The notes beneath the pieces are model-generated. The model was given only the letters and a program-made list of their open reading frames with translations. It did not search any database and had not been told where the DNA came from. The position numbers and the translations under genes were made by a program. Shown one piece after another: positions 1-8,981 of a stretch of DNA of 64,000 bases. Each line of letters starts with the position of its first letter. The first letter of the stretch is position 1. The stretch is from Bog-473 sp036268485 (GTDB lineage Bacteria; Actinomycetota; Acidimicrobiia; Acidimicrobiales; RAAP-2), in assembly GCA_036268485.1 (NCBI GenBank), contig DATAUC010000109.1, positions 186,001 through 250,000 on the forward strand, read 5' to 3'.

Positions 1-536
1 GCTACTGCTATGGCTGGCACTTCTACCAAACGGCGGACGCCGACCTCGTGATCTCGTCCGATGACGCACTCTTCGGTCATCCGGCCTTCCGCTACGTGGG
101 CTGGGGACCTCGCATGTGGTCCTGGGCCATGACCATGGGCATCCGGAAATTCCAGGAGATGGTCTTCACCGGGAGGCCGTTCACGGCGCAGGAAATGGCC
201 GAGTGCAGTTTCGTCAACAGCGTGGTGCCCCGGGCCGACCTGGAAAAAGAGGTCAATAAGTACGCCATCGCATGTTCGTTGACCCGGCCCACCGATGCCG
301 TCGTCATGCAGAAGGAATTCTTCAAGATGATGAAGCAGCACCAGGGCGAGTACATGGGCAGCTTGCTGAGCTCGTTCCTCGAGTCGCTGGGTGGCCAGGT
401 CAAACCCGACGGCGAGGACCTGATGCTCGGGGCCAAGGCCTACGGCGACGGGCTGAACAACGCCGTCAAGAACAACGACGCCAACTACCCACCGGAGTGG
501 CGCCTCAGCAAGTCCGGTCGAGCGAAGCCCGAATAG
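1..536 (+). CDS. enoyl-CoA hydratase/isomerase family protein, C-terminal part (5' end outside window)
   Basis: The frame is open from base 3 to the stop at 534-536, so the visible 177 residues are the C-terminal two thirds of a crotonase-fold protein. The start of the visible part reads ADADLVISSDDALFGHPAF, the crotonase stretch in which the active-site loop leads into a D-L-V-I segment and an F-G-x-P turn. The later GRPFTAQEMAE and VNSVVP segments also fit the family. Crotonases hydrate or isomerise enoyl-CoA thioesters. The CoA-transferase gene follows after 9 bases, so the two are probably co-transcribed and both act on CoA esters. The catalytic Glu pair cannot be checked because the N-terminal half is missing. 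The substrate is unknown. Confidence 0.85.
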   Translation, partial: YCYGWHFYQTADADLVISSDDALFGHPAFRYVGWGPRMWSWAMTMGIRKFQEMVFTGRPFTAQEMAECSFVNSVVPRADLEKEVNKYAIACSLTRPTDAVVMQKEFFKMMKQHQGEYMGSLLSSFLESLGGQVKPDGEDLMLGAKAYGDGLNNAVKNNDANYPPEWRLSKSGRAKPE

Positions 537-545
537 AGCCACCCG

Positions 546-2945
546 ATGTCTGAAGTGGTGGCTCCGCTGACCGGCCTGGCCGTGCTCGATCTGTCGAGCG
601 GCATTGCCGGCGGGTACTGCACCAAAATTCTGGCCGACGGCGGGGCCACCGTCATCAAGGTCGAAGCACCCGCGGGTGACCCACTGCGCACCTGGTCCGC
701 CTCGGGAACAGCGATCCCCGAAGGGGACGATGGCGCCTTGTTCCAGTACCTGGCGGCGTCCAAGCGCAGCCTGGTGATCGACCCCGACCAAGCCGACCCC
801 ATGGCACAGCTCGAGGAGTTGCTGGCACGGGCCGATGCCGTGATCTGGTCCTCCGGATCCCCGCTGACCGATGTGCCGGAACTGTCGCCGGCGTCCCTCC
901 TGGCCTCCCATCCGCAGCTGACCGTGACCGCCATCACCCACTTCGGCCTGGCCGGACCCTGGAGCGGCCGGGCCGCCACCGAGTTCACCCTGCAGGCCTG
1001 GTCCGGTGGCGTCATCGGTCTCGGCCGTGGGGATCCGACCCGGGCGCCGGTGTTCGTGGGCGGTCAGGTCGGTGCATGGCTGTCCGGCGCCTACGCCGCC
1101 GTCGGCACCATGGCGTCGCGACGTCGGGCCCGAACCACAGGGACCGGGGAGATCGTCGACGTCTCCATGCTCGAGGCGATCGCCATGTGCCTGACCTACT
1201 ACCCGGTCACATATTTTGACGCCACAAGCCATCCCTTCCGCTCGAAGCGCGCCGTGGTCACTCCCGGAGTCGGTCAGGCCAAGGACGGCATGGTGGCCGT
1301 CGGCGTCGGGACGGGGCAGCAATGGCTGGACTTCTGCGTCATGGTGGGGCATCCCGAGTGGGAAGAGGACAAGACGCTCTTCCGAGAGCGCGGCCACCTG
1401 GCTCCGATCATTGACGAATGGTTCAGCCGACACACCGTGGAGGAGATCCGGGAACTGGCCACCGCCTTCCGGCTGCCGAACTCGGTCATTGGGAACGGGG
1501 AAAACCTGCCCCACCTCGACCAGTTCGAGGCACGTGGGTCGTTCGCCACAACACCGCGAGATGGATTCACGCAGCCTCGCTCGCCCTTCCGGATGCAGCC
1601 GGCCATACTCCGCACCCCCGAAGCCGCACCCGCACTCGGTGAGGCAACCGCACCCACCTTCGAAGCGAAGGCAGAAGCACCAGGGAGCGACGCGGGCCCA
1701 CGCCCCATGAGCGGCCTGAAGGTGTTGGACATGACGGCCTTTTGGGCCGGCCCCTCATGCACCCATATGTTGGCCATGCTCGGCGCCGACGTGATCCACG
1801 TCGAGTCCATCGGCCATGTCGACGGGACACGCATGTTGGGGGCACCCCCAACCGTGGAACAGTGGTGGGAGCGCTCCCCGATTTTCTCGGGCCTCAACAC
1901 CAATAAGCGGAGCCTCACGCTCGACATGCAGAGCGAGCGCGGCATGGCCCTACTGAAAAAGCTCATCGCTACGGCCGATGTGGTGGTGGAGAACTACACG
2001 CCCCGTGTATTCGAGAGCGTTGGACTGACGTTCGATCTCCTGCAATCGCTCCATGACGACGTCGTGCTCGTGCGCATGCCCGGCTTCGGACTCAACGGAC
2101 CCTGGCGTGACAACGCCGCCTTCGCCTACACCATTGAGGATGCGTCGGGGCTGACCTGGTTGACCGGCTATCCGGATCAGAAACCCCTCGAGCCTTACTG
2201 TCTCGGCGATCCCAACGCGGGCGTTCACGCCCTGGCCGGGCTCTTGTTGGCCCTGGAGCATCGGGACCGGACCGGAGAAGCGGTGGCGGTCGAGGTGGCC
2301 ATGGTCGACGCCGCCCTCAACATCACGGCGGAACAGGTGCTGGAACACTCGGCCTACGGATGCCTTCTCGAACGCGATGGCAACCGAGGTCCGACTGCCG
2401 CGCCGCAGAACCTCTACCTGACGTCCGACATTGACGAGAAGGGGCGTCAGGACACCTGGGCGGCCATTGCCGTGGCCACCGACGAGCAGTGGACCGCACT
2501 GGTTGACGCACTGGGCCGCCCCGAGTGGGCGTCAGATCCCGAACTGGCTACCGCACCCGGTCGTCGAGCTCGACACGATCAGGTTGACGAACACCTCAGC
2601 GCGTGGTGCGTCGAAAGGTCAGCCGATGACGTCGTGGCCCTGCTCTGGCCAGCGGGAGTACCGGTGGCCAGGGTCATGCAACCCCACCAGCAGGGGGAGC
2701 TCGAGCAACTTCAGGCTCGACACTTTTTCGAGACGGTCGAGCACCCGGTGATGGGTGCCGCCCGCTACTCGACCATGCCGATGCGGTTTTCCCAGGGGCC
2801 GTCCGAGGTGCATCGGTCCCCGGCGCCGCTCCTGGGCCAGCACACCATAGAGATACTCAAAGAGATCGGGGTGAGCGATAATAAGATCGCCGAGCTCCAT
2901 CGTGACGGGGTGATCGGCCATGCGCCGGCCGGCACCAAGTCGTAA
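546..2945 (+). CDS. tandem (two-domain) CaiB/BaiF class III CoA-transferase
   Basis: This 799-residue protein holds two complete CaiB/BaiF copies, at roughly residues 1-360 and 385-790, where a single copy is usually about 400 residues. Each copy opens with the family signature: GLAVLDLSSGIAGGYCTKIL in the first, then GLKVLDMTAFWAGP and MLGADVIHVES in the second. Class III transferases move CoA between carboxylic acids through an acyl-aspartyl intermediate. At the corresponding place the first half reads VDVSMLEA and the second VEVAMVDA, so the second half carries the more canonical Asp and the first may be structural; this is inference. The natural enzymes are interlocked dimers, so a tandem chain could form the dimer internally. 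It sits 9 bases after the hydratase and before the Rieske oxygenase. The substrate is unknown. Confidence 0.9.
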   Translation: MSEVVAPLTGLAVLDLSSGIAGGYCTKILADGGATVIKVEAPAGDPLRTWSASGTAIPEGDDGALFQYLAASKRSLVIDPDQADPMAQLEELLARADAVIWSSGSPLTDVPELSPASLLASHPQLTVTAITHFGLAGPWSGRAATEFTLQAWSGGVIGLGRGDPTRAPVFVGGQVGAWLSGAYAAVGTMASRRRARTTGTGEIVDVSMLEAIAMCLTYYPVTYFDATSHPFRSKRAVVTPGVGQAKDGMVAVGVGTGQQWLDFCVMVGHPEWEEDKTLFRERGHLAPIIDEWFSRHTVEEIRELATAFRLPNSVIGNGENLPHLDQFEARGSFATTPRDGFTQPRSPFRMQPAILRTPEAAPALGEATAPTFEAKAEAPGSDAGPRPMSGLKVLDMTAFWAGPSCTHMLAMLGADVIHVESIGHVDGTRMLGAPPTVEQWWERSPIFSGLNTNKRSLTLDMQSERGMALLKKLIATADVVVENYTPRVFESVGLTFDLLQSLHDDVVLVRMPGFGLNGPWRDNAAFAYTIEDASGLTWLTGYPDQKPLEPYCLGDPNAGVHALAGLLLALEHRDRTGEAVAVEVAMVDAALNITAEQVLEHSAYGCLLERDGNRGPTAAPQNLYLTSDIDEKGRQDTWAAIAVATDEQWTALVDALGRPEWASDPELATAPGRRARHDQVDEHLSAWCVERSADDVVALLWPAGVPVARVMQPHQQGELEQLQARHFFETVEHPVMGAARYSTMPMRFSQGPSEVHRSPAPLLGQHTIEILKEIGVSDNKIAELHRDGVIGHAPAGTKS

Positions 2946-2978
2946 GGAACAACTCGTGCACACGACGTGGGGAGCAAG

Positions 2979-4331
2979 ATGACCGATCAACTCATGAACA
3001 CGCCAGTGGGCGTTCCCTTTGCCATGACAAACGGCAACCGGGTGCCGGCAGCGCGCTACTTCGACCGGGATTTCGCACGCCTCGAGAGCGAGCGGTTGTG
3101 GTCGCGCACCTGGCAGATGGCGTGCCGGTTGGAAGAGATCCCAACACCGGGCGACTATGTGACCTACACCATCGGTGACCAGTCACTCATTGTTCTGCGG
3201 CTTGACGAGACCACCATCCGGGCCTATCAAAACGCCTGCCGGCACCGCGGTACGCAGTTGGCCATGGGCAGCGGGTCGTTCCGGGGTGGTCAGATCGCCT
3301 GCCCGTTCCATGGGTGGCGCTGGAACCTCGACGGCACCAACTCCTTCGTCTACGGAGAAGGAGCCTTCACCGAGTACGTGGCCGATCCGCTCGAGCTCTG
3401 CCTGCCCCAGGCCAAGGTCGATACCTGGGGTGGCTGCGTCTTTGTCAACCTCGACCCGGGCGCACCGCCACTCCAAGAGGCGCTCGACCCTATGCCGTCG
3501 CTACTCGATCCACTGGGCATCGATCTGATGAAGGTGGTCTGGTGGAAGGCGGTCGACCTGCCGGCCAACTGGAAGCTGGCCATGGAGGCCTTCATTGAGG
3601 GCTACCACGTCATGGCCAGTCATCCCCAGATCACGCAGGGCCAGTTCGACGACTACAACCCCGACGCGCTGGCCTACGAGGTGCATGACAATGGCCACTC
3701 GCATTACATCAACCGACCGGGTGCACAGCGCAGCCAGCGGCGAAAGGTCGATTATCTCGATGAAGTGGAGGCGTTGATAGACGCCAGCCGGATCCTCTGC
3801 GAGGGGCTCGAAGCCATGACATTGCCCAGTGACCTGCATGTGATCGAGACACTGCGCCACCGAGAGGTAGCTGAGGACGCCTCGCTGGGGAGCGAACTGG
3901 TCAAAGTCATTTACGAGCACGCCGCGCAACAGGGCATCCCCTTGCCGAAGCTCAGGGGCAAGGATCTGATGAAGTGGGGCGGAGTCTTCTTCGTCTTCCC
4001 CAACTATTTCGTGCTGCCCCAGTACGGCAACGCCTTGTGTTATCGATTCCGGCCGGTCCACGGCGACCCTGAACGCTGCTTGCTCGAACTCTGGTCTGTG
4101 TCCATACCTGGAGCGAACGATGACATCGGAAAACCCGAGCTTCAGGGACCATTCGCCCCGGACGACACCGACCACTGGCCGCTGATCCCGCTGCAGGACT
4201 TCGCCAACATCACCCGTCAGCAGAAGGGCGTGCACAACCGCACCTTCGTGAACACCCGCATCTCGCACATCTACGAGGTGGGCATCGCCAACCTGCACCA
4301 AGAGGTAGATCGCTTTCTGGCCCAGGACTGA
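2979..4331 (+). CDS. Rieske non-heme iron oxygenase, alpha subunit
   Basis: This is the terminal component of an aromatic- or sterol-type ring hydroxylase (450 residues). The Rieske [2Fe-2S] ligands are C87 and H89 (ACRHRG) and C108 and H111 (CPFHGW). The mononuclear iron site is seen as AFIEGYHVMASHP, with H210 and H215 and a preceding acidic residue. I chose ATG 2979 because GGGGAG lies 5 bases upstream; an in-frame GTG at 2967 would add four residues. A [2Fe-2S] ferredoxin gene follows after 2 bases and is the likely electron donor. No reductase or beta subunit is in the window. Substrate specificity cannot be read from the sequence; the KstD-like, P450 and CoA-transferase neighbours suggest a polycyclic or terpenoid substrate (inference). 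Confidence 0.92.
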   Translation: MTDQLMNTPVGVPFAMTNGNRVPAARYFDRDFARLESERLWSRTWQMACRLEEIPTPGDYVTYTIGDQSLIVLRLDETTIRAYQNACRHRGTQLAMGSGSFRGGQIACPFHGWRWNLDGTNSFVYGEGAFTEYVADPLELCLPQAKVDTWGGCVFVNLDPGAPPLQEALDPMPSLLDPLGIDLMKVVWWKAVDLPANWKLAMEAFIEGYHVMASHPQITQGQFDDYNPDALAYEVHDNGHSHYINRPGAQRSQRRKVDYLDEVEALIDASRILCEGLEAMTLPSDLHVIETLRHREVAEDASLGSELVKVIYEHAAQQGIPLPKLRGKDLMKWGGVFFVFPNYFVLPQYGNALCYRFRPVHGDPERCLLELWSVSIPGANDDIGKPELQGPFAPDDTDHWPLIPLQDFANITRQQKGVHNRTFVNTRISHIYEVGIANLHQEVDRFLAQD

Positions 4332-4333
4332 CG

Positions 4334-4636
4334 ATGCCCAACGTGCGGGTCGACCCCGAGGGCATCGTGATCTCACTCGATCCGCCGGAATCACTCATTG
4401 AAGCAGCCTGGCGCCTCGGGTACTACTGGCCGACCCGGTGCTACGGGCAGGCCGAATGTACGGCCTGCCACATCGAGATCGTCGAGGGCGAGCACCACGC
4501 ATCCCCGATCGGTGCCGAGGAGGCGGCCACGTTGGCCACCATGGGTCCCCGCGGCCGGCAGGTCCGGCTGGCTTGCCGCACCACCTTCGATGGTGATGCG
4601 GCCGTCTACAAGCGGGGTGTGCGTGTCGCGGAGTAG
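4334..4636 (+). CDS. [2Fe-2S] plant-type ferredoxin
   Basis: A 100-residue protein with the cysteine pattern of a [2Fe-2S] ferredoxin: C36, C42, C45 and C81, that is C-x5-C-x2-C-x35-C. The fold is otherwise short, with an acidic stretch between the third and fourth cysteine. It starts 2 bases after the stop of the Rieske oxygenase, so the two are translationally coupled, and it most likely carries electrons to that oxygenase. It might also serve the P450s at 7.7-10.3 kb, since no other ferredoxin is in the window. It ends 13 bases before the convergent cupin gene, with no clear terminator hairpin between them. Confidence 0.9.
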   Translation: MPNVRVDPEGIVISLDPPESLIEAAWRLGYYWPTRCYGQAECTACHIEIVEGEHHASPIGAEEAATLATMGPRGRQVRLACRTTFDGDAAVYKRGVRVAE

Positions 4637-4649
4637 CGGCGACGACAGG

Positions 4650-5153
4650 TCACGGCGCCGCCGTACCGGCCGCTTCCCATTCTTCTTTGTGGGTTCGGGC
4701 ATTCTCGGCCAGCTGCGCCCAACGACCTTCGCTCTCGCTCACTTTGATCCCAAAGGGACTGGTCCCGCGGAACTCAAGGACCTCGACGCCGTCGGGGCCG
4801 GCCCTGTAGGAGTAGGGCGCACCCGCCGGCACGTAGAAGCCCTCTCCCGACTCGACGACTTGGTTGCCCAAGTGCGCCTCGCCTTTCATGACGTAATAGA
4901 GACAGTCGACATCATGGGAATGACGGGGCAGGGCGTAGTGCGGGGCATACCAGAGGCGCACCAGGTTCATACCGCCATGCTCGGTGTCCCAGAAGAGCAC
5001 CTCGTTCACGTAACCAGCCGTGGTGCCCACGTCCTTCAGCACGGCACGATCCGGCATCGGGTCCATCACCGGACGACCCATCAGCGTGGTGTCGCCCAGG
5101 TCCTGACGATCCTTCCGTCGGAACACCTGCAGTCCCCGGGATCTCGTGGTCAT
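4650..5153 (-). CDS. cupin-domain protein
   Basis: A 167-residue single-cupin protein. Cupin motif 1 is seen as PRHSHDVDCLYYVMKGEAHL (two His and the Glu/Gly turn), and motif 2 as GEGFYVPAGAPYSYRAGPDG. Such small cupins bind a metal and act as dioxygenases, isomerases or sensors; the reaction here cannot be told. I chose ATG 5153, with GCGGGGGC upstream, rather than a longer frame reaching 5231, because the extra residues are not cupin-like and would cover the intergenic region. The gene is divergent from the SDR at 5246 and convergent with the ferredoxin. Confidence 0.8.
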   Translation of the reverse strand: MTTRSRGLQVFRRKDRQDLGDTTLMGRPVMDPMPDRAVLKDVGTTAGYVNEVLFWDTEHGGMNLVRLWYAPHYALPRHSHDVDCLYYVMKGEAHLGNQVVESGEGFYVPAGAPYSYRAGPDGVEVLEFRGTSPFGIKVSESEGRWAQLAENARTHKEEWEAAGTAAP

Positions 5154-5206
5154 ATGCCCCCGCTTTCTCGCTGGACGGATCATTCTCTGACGTCGCCAAC
5201 ACACTC

Positions 5207-5220
5207 TTTCGATACCAAAG
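5207..5220. promoter_or_regulatory. candidate operator, copy 1 of a motif shared with 8982-8995
   Basis: The 14 bases TTTCGATACCAAAG lie in the 92-bp gap between the divergent cupin and SDR genes. An almost identical 14-mer lies between the two divergent P450 genes (8982-8995), giving the consensus TTTYGATACCRAAG. With the preceding C the site has CTTT and AAAG outer arms, so it is partly symmetric. A shared regulator, for example the TetR protein at 10.3 kb, is a plausible reader. This is inference from two copies. Confidence 0.35.
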
Positions 5221-5245
5221 TACCGCGACACGGGAGGGGTGGGCC

Positions 5246-6031
5246 ATGAGCCAGGAATTAGCGGGGAAGATCGCCATCGTCACCGGCGGTGCCAACGGGA
5301 TCGGCGCCGCCACGGTGGCGACATTCGTCCAGGAAGGTGCCCGGGTGGTGGTGGCCGACCTCGACGATGAGGCCGGCGAGGCCTTCGCCGCATCGCTCGG
5401 CGAGAGCGTGGCCTTCTGCCATGTGGACGTGTCGGATGCCGATCAGGTGCAGCATCTGATCGGTTTCACGGTGGAGCGCTTCGGCGGCCTGCATGTCATG
5501 TTCAACAACGCCGGGGTGGCCTCGCCCCTGACCCGGTTCCTGCATGACGACCTGGCGGATTTCGAACGCCTCATGCGGATCAACGTGCTGGGAGTCATGC
5601 TGGGAAGCCAACGGGCCGCTCGCTATATGAAGGACAACGGTGGGGGCTCCATCGTCAACTGCGCCTCCATTGCCGGCATACAAGCTGGAACCGGTCTGGT
5701 CACCTACCGAGCCTCCAAAGCAGCCGTCATCCACCTCACCCGATCGATCGCCGTCGATCTGGCGCAGTACGGCATCAGGGTCAACGCCATCGCTCCGGGC
5801 AACATCCAGACCGACATGACCAGCTACGACATGGACGCCGTGACGCGCTTCACCCAGCCGCTGCCCCGCCGCGGACAGTCGGCGGACGTGGCCAACGCCG
5901 TGGTGTACCTGGGCAGCGATCGTTCGGCCCAGATCACCGGGATCGTGATCCCGATCGACGGCGGGACGACCGCTGGGCCGCCGGCTTCACAGGTCAAGTT
6001 GATGCTCGCAGCTGGAACAGAAAAGAAATGA
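5246..6031 (+). CDS. short-chain dehydrogenase/reductase (SDR)
   Basis: A classical SDR of 261 residues. The cofactor motif TGGANGIG is at residues 12-19, NNAG is at about 88-91, and the catalytic Ser is in NCASIAG with the catalytic pair YxxxK in YRASK. The Asp after strand 2 (VVADLDDEAG) suggests NAD rather than NADP. It oxidises or reduces a hydroxyl/keto group of an unknown substrate. GGGAGGGGTGGGCC precedes the ATG. It ends one base before the convergent stop of the KstD-like gene, so the two transcripts overlap. Its place between the oxygenases and the flavoprotein suggests a steroid-like alcohol dehydrogenase (inference). Confidence 0.9.
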   Translation: MSQELAGKIAIVTGGANGIGAATVATFVQEGARVVVADLDDEAGEAFAASLGESVAFCHVDVSDADQVQHLIGFTVERFGGLHVMFNNAGVASPLTRFLHDDLADFERLMRINVLGVMLGSQRAARYMKDNGGGSIVNCASIAGIQAGTGLVTYRASKAAVIHLTRSIAVDLAQYGIRVNAIAPGNIQTDMTSYDMDAVTRFTQPLPRRGQSADVANAVVYLGSDRSAQITGIVIPIDGGTTAGPPASQVKLMLAAGTEKK

Positions 6032-6032
6032 A

Positions 6033-7706
6033 CTAGCCCTCCTGTCCTTGGCCCATGGCATGGAGGGCCGCCACGTAGCCGAAAACCATGGTGTTGGCGA
6101 TGCTGGCACCCGGCCCGAGGTAATGCCGACCCATCACCGTGGCGGTGCCGTTACCCGTGGCGTACAAGCCCTCAATGGGTTGGTCGTCTTGGCCGACCAC
6201 TTGCGCGTGCTCGTTGGTGACCAGGCCACCGCAGGTGCCGATGTCCCCGGGCAGCACCTGGACGGCGTAATACGGCGCCTCATCGAGCGGACCGAGACAC
6301 GGATGCACGCGGCGATTGGGGTCACCCAGGGCCCGGTTGTAGGCGGACTCACCCCGGTCATAGTCGGGGTCGATACCCTGGCGGGCGCCTTCGTTGAAAT
6401 GCGCCACCGTGTCGGCCAGGCCCTGGGGATCGATCTCGCACTGGATGGCCAGCTCTTCGAGAGTCGGCGCCTGCTTGAGGAGACCAGATTCGTGCAATGA
6501 CTTGGGGAAGTGACCGGGCCGGGAGCGTTGGTGGGCGTAGCGCTTCCGGTAGCGATCGTCGAAGATCAACCAGCACGGGACGGCCTTACTGGTCTTGTTG
6601 CGGGCATACATCGCCTTGCCGACCTCCATGTAGGAGTTCGACTCGTTCACGAACCGCTGACCAGCCGCGTCGACATACATGGTGCGCGGGCGCTGGCGGG
6701 CCTGGTCCAGCGTGGACTGGGCAAATCGCCCCGTTTTCGGCGACGGAAGCCACCAGGCTTCGTCCATCAGATCGGTTTTGGCACCGAGACGCATGGCGGT
6801 TTGGATCACCTCACCGGTGTCCCCGGCATTCGACATGGTCCATCGGCCCTTGTTGGGTTGATCGCCCCCATACTGCTGGCGCATCTCGCTGTTGTGGGCA
6901 AACCCTCCGGAGGCGAGCAAGACGCCACGGGTGGCGCGGATCAGCACCGGCGAGCCGTCACGTACCGTCCGCACGCCGACCACTCGGCCGTCTTCGACGA
7001 TGAGGTCCTCGAGTGGAGCCTCAGTCCATACCGAAACCCCCCGCTCGAGGGCAACCTTCAATGCCTGAGCGATGAGGGAGGCCCCGTTGGTCAGCAGAGC
7101 CTGACGGCGAATGCGAGCAGCCGCGGTGCGCATGACCACACGGGCCGAGATGGCGAAGGCCCGGAGGCTGCGGTTGTAGTTGGAAAGCGAGCGGGCTTCG
7201 TTCGTCATAACCGAGAGGCCGAGACTCTGGGCCAATCCGGGCTGAAGCTTCTCCAGCCAGGGTCCGAGTTTGCGTCCGTTGTAGGGAACGGGCTCAATTC
7301 CGCGCCCGACATCGTGCCCACCCTTGGCACTCGAGTAGTAATCGCTGTAGCCGCGGCAATAGACCAGCCGAATACCGAGACCGATGAGGAAGTCGACCAT
7401 CTGGGGCCCGGCGGTCAGGAAGGCGCTCCGGCGCTCCAGTGAGGAACATGCCCCAACGTCACCCACGACGGTTTCAAAGTGGATCAGCGCGTCCTCGTAG
7501 GAGTCCGCCTCGCCGGCCGCCCGCATGACCGAGTTGTTCGGCACCCAGAGAATCCCGCCCGACATGCACGTCGAACCGCCGATCTTCTCCTGCTTTTCGA
7601 GGACCAGCGTGCTGGCGCCCGCATCGGCCGCCGCCAGTGCCGCCACCATGCCACCGCCACCTGATCCCACGATCACCACGTCAAATGTGGAGTCCCACTC
7701 GGTCAC
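6033..7706 (-). CDS. FAD-dependent dehydrogenase, 3-ketosteroid Delta1-dehydrogenase-like
   Basis: A 557-residue flavoprotein of the fumarate reductase/KstD family. The N-terminal FAD site reads VVIVGSGGGGM followed by VLEKQEKIGGST, and the C-terminal FAD/substrate segment reads LYATGNGTATVMGRHYLGPG, close to KstD proteins as I know them. KstD enzymes introduce a 1,2 double bond in ring A of 3-ketosteroids with an external acceptor. The GTG at 7706 lies one base after the P450 stop (TGAC-GTG), so this gene is the second of a coupled pair with the P450; a longer frame would overlap the P450. Steroid specificity is not proven: the same fold includes KstD-like enzymes with other cyclic ketones. 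Confidence 0.85.
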   Translation of the reverse strand: MTEWDSTFDVVIVGSGGGGMVAALAAADAGASTLVLEKQEKIGGSTCMSGGILWVPNNSVMRAAGEADSYEDALIHFETVVGDVGACSSLERRSAFLTAGPQMVDFLIGLGIRLVYCRGYSDYYSSAKGGHDVGRGIEPVPYNGRKLGPWLEKLQPGLAQSLGLSVMTNEARSLSNYNRSLRAFAISARVVMRTAAARIRRQALLTNGASLIAQALKVALERGVSVWTEAPLEDLIVEDGRVVGVRTVRDGSPVLIRATRGVLLASGGFAHNSEMRQQYGGDQPNKGRWTMSNAGDTGEVIQTAMRLGAKTDLMDEAWWLPSPKTGRFAQSTLDQARQRPRTMYVDAAGQRFVNESNSYMEVGKAMYARNKTSKAVPCWLIFDDRYRKRYAHQRSRPGHFPKSLHESGLLKQAPTLEELAIQCEIDPQGLADTVAHFNEGARQGIDPDYDRGESAYNRALGDPNRRVHPCLGPLDEAPYYAVQVLPGDIGTCGGLVTNEHAQVVGQDDQPIEGLYATGNGTATVMGRHYLGPGASIANTMVFGYVAALHAMGQGQEG

Positions 7707-7707
7707 G

Positions 7708-8961
7708 TCATGACCCCTGGGCTGTGAAATCGACCGAGAGCGAGGACAGTCCGCGCAGGAAGTAGGTCGGCAGGTAGTCGTAGTGACGGTCATCGGCGGG
7801 CCCATGAGCTGCCTCGGAAATCGTCACGTTGTCCAGCCGATCGAAGAGGCTGTTCACTACGACCCGACCCTCCGCCCGGGCCAGGTGGGCACCGGCACAG
7901 TGATGGATCCCGTGCCCGAAGGCAATGTGATTCTTGGCGTTGGTCCGATAGAGGTCGAACGTGGATGGATCCGGGAAGGTCCGCGGGTCACGGTTGGCGG
8001 CACCCGGCAACAGCATCACGCTGTCCCCGGGCGCGATGGTCGCATCACCCACGGTGACCGGTACCCGGGCCATGCGGAACTGGACCCGCAGCGGGCTTTC
8101 GTAGCGCAGCGTCTCCTCAATGAAGTTCGGGATGCTGTCCCGATCCTTACGCAGGATCTCTTGAATGTCCGGGCGCTCGGCGATGATGCGAAGGGCGAAG
8201 GAGAGCAGCCGGACCGTGGTTTCCTGCCCTCCGGCAAAAAGATTGGCGGCCAGCAGCGCCACATCATTCACCTCAGGCGTGGTGCCATCAGAGAAGGTGG
8301 CCGTGGCCATGTCGGTCATGATGTCGTCGCGCGGCTGGGCACGGCGATCCTGGATATACGACGTGAATTGGTTGTAGAGGAACTCCAGCGGCTTGTGCTC
8401 GAGCTGGCTGTGGGCCTTGCCCATCCGCTCCCGGAACAGGTTGTGGTCCGTCTCGGGCACGCCCTCGAGGTCGGCGATGACGAGCAGTGGAAAGGTCTCG
8501 GCGAATTCGCTGATGAACTCGCAGCTCCCCGATTCGACGAACTCGTCAATGAGGGCGTCGGCCTGGCGCCACATGAACGCTTCGTTCTCCCGGAGACGCA
8601 CCGGCGTCAAGAGTCGCATCAGCAATCGACGGTGGGCGGTGTGCTTGGGCTGGTCGAAGGCGGGCAGCTGGTCACTGAAAGGCAGCAAGTCGCGATGCTC
8701 CTCAATGATGTCGCTGACATCGTCACCCTCAAAGGGCACCGGGAACTTCATGAAGGGGCCGCTCACCGCGTTGCAGGAGGAGAACTGGGAGGGGTTGTTG
8801 TAGATCGCCCGGGCTTCGTCGTAGCCCGTCACCATGTAGACGCCGAAGTTCGGCTCCCGCCAAACAGGCGACCGGGCCCGCAGGGCGTCGTAATAGTCGT
8901 AGGGGTCGGCCTGGACGTCTTTGTCCGTGAAGAAGTTGATCGTCTCCGGGTTCACGGTCAT
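7708..8961 (-). CDS. cytochrome P450
   Basis: A soluble bacterial P450 of 417 residues. The I-helix oxygen-binding motif is AGGQETT, the K-helix ExxR is in EETLRYESP, and the heme loop is FGHGIHHCAGAH with the thiolate Cys at about residue 355. I chose ATG 8961, which has AAGGAG six bases upstream; the longer frame to 9090 would run into the divergent gene. It is translated directly ahead of the KstD-like gene, so hydroxylation and dehydrogenation of the same cyclic substrate is likely (inference). Electron partners are not encoded next to it apart from the ferredoxin at 4.3 kb. Confidence 0.93.
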   Translation of the reverse strand: MTVNPETINFFTDKDVQADPYDYYDALRARSPVWREPNFGVYMVTGYDEARAIYNNPSQFSSCNAVSGPFMKFPVPFEGDDVSDIIEEHRDLLPFSDQLPAFDQPKHTAHRRLLMRLLTPVRLRENEAFMWRQADALIDEFVESGSCEFISEFAETFPLLVIADLEGVPETDHNLFRERMGKAHSQLEHKPLEFLYNQFTSYIQDRRAQPRDDIMTDMATATFSDGTTPEVNDVALLAANLFAGGQETTVRLLSFALRIIAERPDIQEILRKDRDSIPNFIEETLRYESPLRVQFRMARVPVTVGDATIAPGDSVMLLPGAANRDPRTFPDPSTFDLYRTNAKNHIAFGHGIHHCAGAHLARAEGRVVVNSLFDRLDNVTISEAAHGPADDRHYDYLPTYFLRGLSSLSVDFTAQGS

Positions 8962-8981
8962 GCGACTCTCCTTGAGATTTG

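Noticed and set aside
6510..7442. Plus-strand open frame antisense to the KstD-like gene
   Set aside because: The KstD-like flavoprotein on the minus strand is supported by both FAD motifs; the plus frame has repetitive Arg/Gly composition and no family match.
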